This document shows positions 34,075 to 41,815 of a stretch of DNA of 41,815 bases, one piece after another. Source of the stretch: Chloroflexota bacterium (GTDB lineage: Bacteria; Chloroflexota; Limnocylindria; QHBO01); contig VBGQ01000095.1 of NCBI GenBank assembly GCA_005882055.1, forward strand, positions 1 through 41,815, given 5' to 3'. A program made the translations under genes and the position numbers. Positions within the stretch are counted from its first letter, which is position 1. Each line of letters opens with the position of its first letter. The notes beneath the pieces are model-generated. The model had not been told where the DNA came from and made no database searches. It worked only from the letters and a program-made list of their open reading frames with translations.

Positions 34075-34178
34075 CGCGCCATCAAATCGGCTGCGGTGGT
34101 CCCGAATGACCGTCTCGATTACGGCATCCGGATCGCGCGCCCGGCGCGCACATTTCAGTAGATCGTTCGGAGGATTCT

Positions 34179-36797
<2,619 letters not shown>

Positions 36798-36806
36798 CTC
36801 TCACCG

Positions 36807-37520
36807 ATGGGCACGGAGGGGCAGCTTTCGGTCGTCGCCGGAGAGGTGCGCGGCTGCCTGCTCTGCGCCCTTGCTCGCGGACGAACCCAGGCGGTCCCGG
36901 GGGAGGGCAATCCGCTCTCCGACGTGCTGTTCGTGGGGGAAGGGCCGGGCGGCCGCGAGGACGCGACGGGACGTCCCTTCGTGGGGCCCGCCGGTCAGCT
37001 GCTGACCGAGCTGTTGCGCGCCATCGGCTGGGATCGCTCGGAGGTCTTCATCACCAACGTGGTGAAGTGCCGGCCGCCGGGGAATCGCGATCCGGAGCCG
37101 GAGGAGATCGCCGCCTGTGCTCCCTATCTCGACCGCCAGGAGGCTGCGCTCGATCCGGCGGTGATCGTGACCCTGGGCCGCTTCTCGCTGCAGCGCTATC
37201 TGCCGGGCGCCCGTATCGGGGAGGTGCATGGGCGCCTTCGGCGCAGCGGTGGCCGGTTCGTCTTCCCGATGTACCATCCTGCGGCGGCGCTGCACCAGGC
37301 CTCGTTGCGCGAGACGTTGTTCCGCGATGTCCGTGGCCTGCCGGCAGCGTTGCTCGCCGCACGAGAGGCGATCGAGACCGAGCGAATGGCGGCCGTCACG
37401 CTGGTGGCCGGACCAGCGCCGGAGGCGGGGAGTGGAGCGATGGTGGCACCCCTGGCCGGAACCGAGTCGACGCCCTCCGACGACGAGCAGATGACGCTCT
37501 TCTCACGGCGCGATGACTGA
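36807..37520 (+). CDS. Family 4 uracil-DNA glycosylase (4Fe-4S), with possible clamp-binding tail
   Basis: Removes uracil from DNA to start base excision repair. The 237 residues have the family 4 motifs: CLLC near the N-terminus, VGEGPGGREDATGRPFVGPAGQLL (residues 43-66), NVVKCRPPGNRDPEPEEIAAC (the CxxC plus these two Cys are the 4Fe-4S ligands) and the C-terminal active-site MYHPAAAL. After the domain comes a flexible Ala/Gly-rich linker of about 40 residues ending in QMTLF (228-232), five residues from the C-terminus. This resembles a bacterial sliding-clamp binding motif. The gene overlaps rnj by 8 bp and follows pnp by 9 bp. Confidence 0.9.
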   Translation: MGTEGQLSVVAGEVRGCLLCALARGRTQAVPGEGNPLSDVLFVGEGPGGREDATGRPFVGPAGQLLTELLRAIGWDRSEVFITNVVKCRPPGNRDPEPEEIAACAPYLDRQEAALDPAVIVTLGRFSLQRYLPGARIGEVHGRLRRSGGRFVFPMYHPAAALHQASLRETLFRDVRGLPAALLAAREAIETERMAAVTLVAGPAPEAGSGAMVAPLAGTESTPSDDEQMTLFSRRDD

Positions 37521-39177
37521 CACCCTGCGCATCATCCCGCTCGGCGGCGTCGGCGAGGTGGGCAAGAACATCACCCTGCTCGAGGTGGCCGGGGAGATCC
37601 TGGTGATCGACTGCGGGCTGGCCTTCCCCGAGCCGGAGATGCTCGGCATCGACCTCGTCATCCCCGACGTCACCTACCTCTCCGAGAACCGGGATCGCGT
37701 CCGCGCCATCCTGCTCACGCACGGGCACGAGGATCACACCGGCGGCCTGCCCTACGTGCTGCCGCACCTGCCGGGGATTCCGATCTATGCATCCCGGCTG
37801 ACCATCGGTCTGGTCACCGGCAAGCTCAAGGAGCACAAGCTCCTGGAGTCGACGCCGCTGCGCACGGTGGAGGCGGGCATGACCTTCACCATAGGCGCCT
37901 CCTCGATCACCCCCTTCCGGGTCAACCACTCGATTCCCGACGGGGTGGGATACGCGATCCAGACCCCGCTCGGCACCGTGGTGCACACCGGCGACTTCAA
38001 GTTCGACATGACACTGCCGGACGGGCGACGCGCGGACCTTGGGCTCTTCGCCGAGATCGGCAACCGCGGCGTGGAGTTCCTCCTCTCTGACTCGACCCGC
38101 GCGGAGCGCGAGGGCTACACGCTCTCCGAGCGCACGGTGGGGGAGTCGCTCACCCAGCTGATTGGCGAGGCGCCGGGTCGCGTGATCGTGGCGACCTTTG
38201 CGAGCAACATCGGTCGCGTCCAGCAGGTGATCGACGCGGCCGCGGCGTTCGACCGCAAGATGATCGTGCTCGGCCGCAGCATGGAACAGAACACGACCAT
38301 CGCGCTGGAGCTGGGCTATCTCGATGACCGGAATGGCACGCTCGTCAGGCGCGACCAGCTGCAGCGGCTTCCCAAGGAGCAGACGGTGATCATGACGACC
38401 GGCTCCCAGGGCGAGCCGATGTCGGGGCTGACGCGCATGAGCAACCGCGATCACCGCAACATCACCATCGAGCCGGGAGACACCGTGATCGTCTCCGCCT
38501 CGCCGATCCCGGGCAACGAGGAGGCGGTGGCCAAGACCATCGACAACCTCTTCAAGGAGGGGGCGATGGTGCACTACGAGCCGCTGAAGCACTGCCACGT
38601 CTCCGGCCATGGGTCCCGCGAGGAGCTCAAGCTCATGCTCTCGTTGGTGCGGCCCCGCCACTTCATCCCGGTGCATGGCGAGTACCGGATGCTGGTACAG
38701 CACGGCCTGCTGGCGGAGGACTCCGGGGTCCCGTCGAACGGCATCTTCGTGCTGGAGAACGGCCAGGTTGTCGAGTTCGACGGCGAGGTGGCCCGGTTGG
38801 CGGGCAGCGTTCCGGCCGGCGCGGTCCTGGTGGACGGCATCGCGGCCATCGACGGCGTCGACGGCGTCATCCTGCGCGACCGCCGCGCCTTGGCATCCGA
38901 CGGGGTGGTGATGGTCGCGCTGACCGTCGAGGCGGCCACCGGGGCGCCCGTCAGCGGACCGGACCTGGTCGGGCGTGGCTTCCTCTCCAATCCCGAAGAT
39001 CCGATCATGGAGGAGGCGCGTATCTACCTCGCCGAAGCCCTCGCCCAGCGCTCCGGCGACGAGCACGGCGCGGAGCTGGGATTCCTCAAGGCCAAGACGC
39101 GGGACACCCTCGCACGCTTCTTCTACGAGCGCACCAAGCGGCGACCGATGATCATGCCCATCGTGATGGAGGTATGA
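37513..39177 (+). CDS. rnj: Ribonuclease J
   Basis: RNase J is a metallo-beta-lactamase fold enzyme with 5'-3' exonuclease and endonuclease activity; it drives 5' end decay of mRNA in bacteria without RNase E. The 554 residues are full length: MTDTLRIIPLGGVGEVGKN, the metal site HGHEDH (residues 70-75), VHTGDFKFD, the beta-CASP part with SDSTRAE, TFASNIGRVQQ, TTGSQGEPMSGL and SGHGSREELKLML, RHFIPVHGEYRM, and the C-terminal domain. It pairs with the 3' decay enzyme PNPase encoded two genes upstream. ftsK starts 7 bp downstream. Confidence 0.96.
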   Translation: MTDTLRIIPLGGVGEVGKNITLLEVAGEILVIDCGLAFPEPEMLGIDLVIPDVTYLSENRDRVRAILLTHGHEDHTGGLPYVLPHLPGIPIYASRLTIGLVTGKLKEHKLLESTPLRTVEAGMTFTIGASSITPFRVNHSIPDGVGYAIQTPLGTVVHTGDFKFDMTLPDGRRADLGLFAEIGNRGVEFLLSDSTRAEREGYTLSERTVGESLTQLIGEAPGRVIVATFASNIGRVQQVIDAAAAFDRKMIVLGRSMEQNTTIALELGYLDDRNGTLVRRDQLQRLPKEQTVIMTTGSQGEPMSGLTRMSNRDHRNITIEPGDTVIVSASPIPGNEEAVAKTIDNLFKEGAMVHYEPLKHCHVSGHGSREELKLMLSLVRPRHFIPVHGEYRMLVQHGLLAEDSGVPSNGIFVLENGQVVEFDGEVARLAGSVPAGAVLVDGIAAIDGVDGVILRDRRALASDGVVMVALTVEAATGAPVSGPDLVGRGFLSNPEDPIMEEARIYLAEALAQRSGDEHGAELGFLKAKTRDTLARFFYERTKRRPMIMPIVMEV

Positions 39178-39184
39178 GAACTCG

Positions 39185-41467
39185 GTGAGCAACCGCCGCT
39201 CGACCCGACGGCGCACCACTCGCCGGAGGCGGCAGACCAACAACTTCCGCATCAGCGGGCGGGTGGCGCGCGAGGCGCTGGCGCTGCTCCTGGTGCTGCT
39301 CGCCATCGTGAGCACCATCGCCCTGTTCGCGCCCACCGCGGGGGCCATCGTCAAGCCCTGGCATGACCTGCTCGCCTACCTCCTGGGGTGGGGGATCGCC
39401 TTCGCGCCTCCGCTGCTGGCCGGCTTCGCGCTGATGCTCTGGATGCGAACCATGCCGGCCGAGCGCTGGATGGCGGCCACCGGCGCCGCGCTGGTGGCGC
39501 TCGCCCTGCTTGGCGCGTTCCATCTCGCCGCAGGTGGTGGCATGGCGACGGTGCGGCGCCACGAGGGTGGGGGAGTGATCGGCTATGGGGTGAGCGCCGT
39601 GTTGGCCGGCGCCATCGGCGGGGCGGGCGCCTGGGTCGTTCTCTCGCTCCTGCTCGTGGTTGGGCTGCTGCTCTACTTCAACATGACGGTCGGCGACCTG
39701 GTCGCCGCCTATCTCCAGCAGCGAGACGATCGCGACGAGCGCGAGACGCGGGCGAGCGCGGAGGCGGCGCGGCGCGCACCGGTCGGTCCCGGCCGCCTCG
39801 AGACCAATCCGAGCTCGGACCTGGCCCATCCCGGCCTGCTGACGCGGATGCGCGAGGCCCTGGTCGGTGGGTCCGACGACGACGAGCCACCGGTCATCGT
39901 TCGCCGCCAGCGCGCCGAGCCGGGCGATGGCCGTCGCGCACCAGCGCAACCGATCGCCATGCCGGTCCCCGAGGCATCGATGGCTACCGCGGTGGCAACG
40001 CCGGAGCTGGCGATCGAGGGAGACGGCGAGGGGGAGGGGGAGGGAGCGCCCGATGCGTCCATCGGGGTGGTGCCCGTCGCCGAGGAGGTCAACGACGCGG
40101 CGCTGGAGCGCATCGTGCGCAGCTGGGAGCTCGGGATCAAGGTGGCACGCATCCAAGAGGGGCCGGTCGTCACCCAGTACGCCCTCGACGTCGAGCCGGG
40201 GATCAAGCTCTCACGCATCGAGGGCCTGGCCGACAACCTGGCGCTTGCCCTCTCCGCGCGCTCGATCCGCATCGAGGCGCCTATTCCGGGCGAGCCGTTC
40301 GTGGGCATCGAGATTCCCAACAGCGCCTTCGACCTGGTGACGCTCAAGGAAGTGCTTGCCTCACGGAACTTCGACGACCTCGGAGCCCAGTCGAAGCTGG
40401 CCTTCGCCCTGGGCCAGGACGTTGCCGGCCAGCCGTTCAGCGCCGACCTGTCCAGGATGCCGCACGTCCTGATCGCGGGGGCCACCGGGTCCGGCAAGAG
40501 CGTGTGCGTCAACGCAATCATCTGCTCGCTGCTGATGCGCGCCGATCCGACCGAGGTGAAGCTGCTGCTGATCGATCCAAAGCGGGTCGAGATGGCGCAG
40601 TACAAGGGGCTGCCGCACCTGCTCAGCGAGGTGATCGTCGATACCGACAAGGCTGTCAACGCGCTCAAGTGGACGGTTGGCGCGATGGAGAGCCGATACC
40701 ACGAGTTCGCGCAGCGCGGGGTCCGCAACATCGCCGGCTACAACGCCCAGCTGCGGGCGGGCGAACCGCGAATGCCGTACATCGTGGTGGTCATCGATGA
40801 GCTGGCCGACCTGATGATGGTCAGCGCCTACGAGGTCGAGGCGACCGTCACGCGCATCGCGCAGCTGGCACGCGCCACCGGGATTCACCTGGTGGTCGCG
40901 ACGCAGCGCCCATCGGTCCAGGTCATCACCGGCCTCATCAAGGCGAACATCCCCAGCCGGATCGCCTTCGCCATGACCTCAGGGATCGACTCGCGCACCA
41001 TCCTGGATACGACGGGCGCGGAGGATCTCCTGGGACGGGGCGACATGCTCTACCAGCCCATCGATGCGCCTCGAGCGGTGCGCCTGCAGGGCGTGCTCGT
41101 CACCGATGGGGAGATCGAAGGACTTGCGCGCCACTGGCGCGCACAGGGCGGGCCGCACTACCGTCCGGAGATCACCGCCGCGCGGCGCGACGGTCGGGGT
41201 GGGGGACAACCCGGCGAGGACGACGAAGAGGCCAGCGCCGATCCACTGCTCCGCCAGGCGATCGAGGTCGTGCGCCGCAACGACAAGGCCTCCGCGTCGC
41301 TGCTGCAGCGCCGGCTGCGGATCGGCTACGCCCGGGCGGCCCGCATGTTGGACCAGATGGAGGACCGCGGCATCGTTGGTCCAGCCGACGGGAGTCGCTT
41401 CCGCGAGGTGATGGTCACCAGCGACGGCTGGGGTGCTGAGATGGAGCCCGATGAGGAAGATCGGTGA
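39185..41467 (+). CDS. ftsK: DNA translocase FtsK/SpoIIIE
   Basis: FtsK pumps DNA through the closing septum and directs chromosome dimer resolution. The 760 residues start with a very basic segment (SNRRSTRRRTTRRRRQ), then four membrane helices (about 27-50, 58-85, 93-115, 130-160), an acidic Gly/Glu linker and the motor. The motor has GPVVTQYALDVEPG, PIPGEPFVGIEIPN, Walker A GATGSGKS at 432-439, LLLIDPKRVEMAQYKGLPHLL, Walker B VVVIDELADLMM (Asp538), ATQRPSVQVITGLIKANIPSRIAF and GAEDLLGRGDML. The C-terminal winged helix gamma (DPLLRQAIEVVRRNDKASASLLQRRLRIGYARAARMLDQME) reads DNA polarity sequences. The stop overlaps the next start (GTGA). Confidence 0.96.
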   Translation: MSNRRSTRRRTTRRRRQTNNFRISGRVAREALALLLVLLAIVSTIALFAPTAGAIVKPWHDLLAYLLGWGIAFAPPLLAGFALMLWMRTMPAERWMAATGAALVALALLGAFHLAAGGGMATVRRHEGGGVIGYGVSAVLAGAIGGAGAWVVLSLLLVVGLLLYFNMTVGDLVAAYLQQRDDRDERETRASAEAARRAPVGPGRLETNPSSDLAHPGLLTRMREALVGGSDDDEPPVIVRRQRAEPGDGRRAPAQPIAMPVPEASMATAVATPELAIEGDGEGEGEGAPDASIGVVPVAEEVNDAALERIVRSWELGIKVARIQEGPVVTQYALDVEPGIKLSRIEGLADNLALALSARSIRIEAPIPGEPFVGIEIPNSAFDLVTLKEVLASRNFDDLGAQSKLAFALGQDVAGQPFSADLSRMPHVLIAGATGSGKSVCVNAIICSLLMRADPTEVKLLLIDPKRVEMAQYKGLPHLLSEVIVDTDKAVNALKWTVGAMESRYHEFAQRGVRNIAGYNAQLRAGEPRMPYIVVVIDELADLMMVSAYEVEATVTRIAQLARATGIHLVVATQRPSVQVITGLIKANIPSRIAFAMTSGIDSRTILDTTGAEDLLGRGDMLYQPIDAPRAVRLQGVLVTDGEIEGLARHWRAQGGPHYRPEITAARRDGRGGGQPGEDDEEASADPLLRQAIEVVRRNDKASASLLQRRLRIGYARAARMLDQMEDRGIVGPADGSRFREVMVTSDGWGAEMEPDEEDR

Positions 41468-41815
41468 CCGAGGAGCTCCACAAGCTCGGTGAGGTGCTGC
41501 GCGCTGCGCGCGAGTCGAAAGGGGTCGACCTGGCGCGGGTGGAGCGCGACACGAAGATCCGGACCCGCTACCTCTCCGCGCTGGAGCGAGGCGAGTACCG
41601 CGATCTGCCGGGGGCGGTCTACACCAAGGGGTTTCTGCGCAACTACGCCCACTACCTGGGTCTCGACCCCGAATACCTGACCGATCTCTATCGGCTGGAG
41701 ACCGATGGCACCGCCGCACCCGCGGTCGCTGCACCCCCGCATCCGATGCGCGCTCGGCGCGCACGTGCGCTGGTCGTGACTCCGGGAGCGATCGCGGCGG
41801 CGATCCTGACCCTGG
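41464..41815 (+). CDS. RodZ-like helix-turn-helix membrane protein, 3' end cut by window
   Basis: The first 117 residues are visible and the frame is open to the window end. A Cro/XRE-type helix-turn-helix covers roughly residues 5-70 (LGEVLRAARESKGVDLARVERDTKIRTRYLSALERGEY), followed by the RodZ-type segment LPGAVYTKGFLRNYAHYLGLDPEYL. A Pro/Ala and then Arg-rich stretch leads into a hydrophobic segment (LVVTPGAIAAAILTL) that is probably the start of the transmembrane helix. RodZ links MreB to the membrane in rod-shaped cells; this family is often encoded after ftsK in Gram-positive-type genomes. The GTG start overlaps ftsK. Confidence 0.85.
   Translation, partial: MTEELHKLGEVLRAARESKGVDLARVERDTKIRTRYLSALERGEYRDLPGAVYTKGFLRNYAHYLGLDPEYLTDLYRLETDGTAAPAVAAPPHPMRARRARALVVTPGAIAAAILTL

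Noticed and set aside
37396..39354. Long minus-strand open frame opposite rnj (about 650 codons)
   Set aside because: Antisense shadow of RNase J with no recognisable motif; high GC leaves few stops.

Overview
This 41.8 kb window is a dense, high-GC bacterial chromosome segment made almost entirely of housekeeping genes. There are no tRNA or rRNA genes, no insertion sequences, no CRISPR array and no phage genes. The gene order is the information-processing and cell-envelope superoperon seen in Gram-positive-like lineages: plsX-nusB-acpP-rnc-smc-ftsY-ffh, rpsP-khpA-rimM-trmD-rplS-rnhB, rpsB-tsf-pyrH-frr-uppS-cdsA-ispC-rseP, nusA-rnpM-infB-rbfA-nrnA-truB-ribF-rpsO-pnp, rnj-ftsK. With RNase J, KhpA, a DUF3352 protein and a LysM/transglycosylase protein, I read it as a high-GC Chloroflexota genome (a Limnocylindria-like lineage is my best guess). 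A high-GC actinobacterial-type genome is the main alternative.

Layout. 1-5350: tail end of dtd, a convergent and overlapping rpmB, then recG, rsmD, coaD, a coiled-coil protein, a DUF177 protein and rpmF. 5381-7928: lipid and RNA genes plsX, nusB, acpP, rnc. 7936-13833: chromosome and secretion genes smc, ftsY, ffh. 13840-18922: a DUF3352 protein, then ribosome maturation and tRNA modification genes, rnhB and yraN. 18932-19937: the second minus-strand gene, a LysM/lytic transglycosylase. 20325-27177: translation factors, UMP kinase and isoprenoid/phospholipid enzymes. 27384-36797: nusA to pnp. 36807-41815: uracil-DNA glycosylase, RNase J, FtsK and a RodZ-like protein cut by the window end. Most plus-strand genes overlap or abut (ATGA, GTGA and TGATG junctions), so they are probably translated in coupled sets. 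The sets are separated by a recurring promoter type, an extended -10 of the form TGNTANNNT with a GC-rich discriminator.

The most unusual gene is pnp. Its polynucleotide phosphorylase carries a complete DnaQ-like DEDDh 3'-5' exonuclease domain nested inside the alpha-helical linker between the two RNase PH cores. Both active sites look intact, so the protein should combine phosphorolytic and hydrolytic 3' ends of RNA decay in one chain. It sits near RNase III, NrnA, RNase J and RnpM. RNase III itself lacks one conserved metal-binding aspartate, and RibF lacks the riboflavin-kinase motifs.

A second pattern needs caution. Four genes (ftsY, rnhB, the LysM/transglycosylase gene and infB) each look as if roughly 25-45 codons were removed from a conserved region, three of them with loss of frame. 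Two are normally essential, so assembly or consensus error is the likeliest explanation. Regulatory sites worth noting are an intrinsic terminator inside the nusA leader (probable attenuator), hairpin-rich leaders of pnp, rplS and rpsB, and a promoter for acpP inside nusB.
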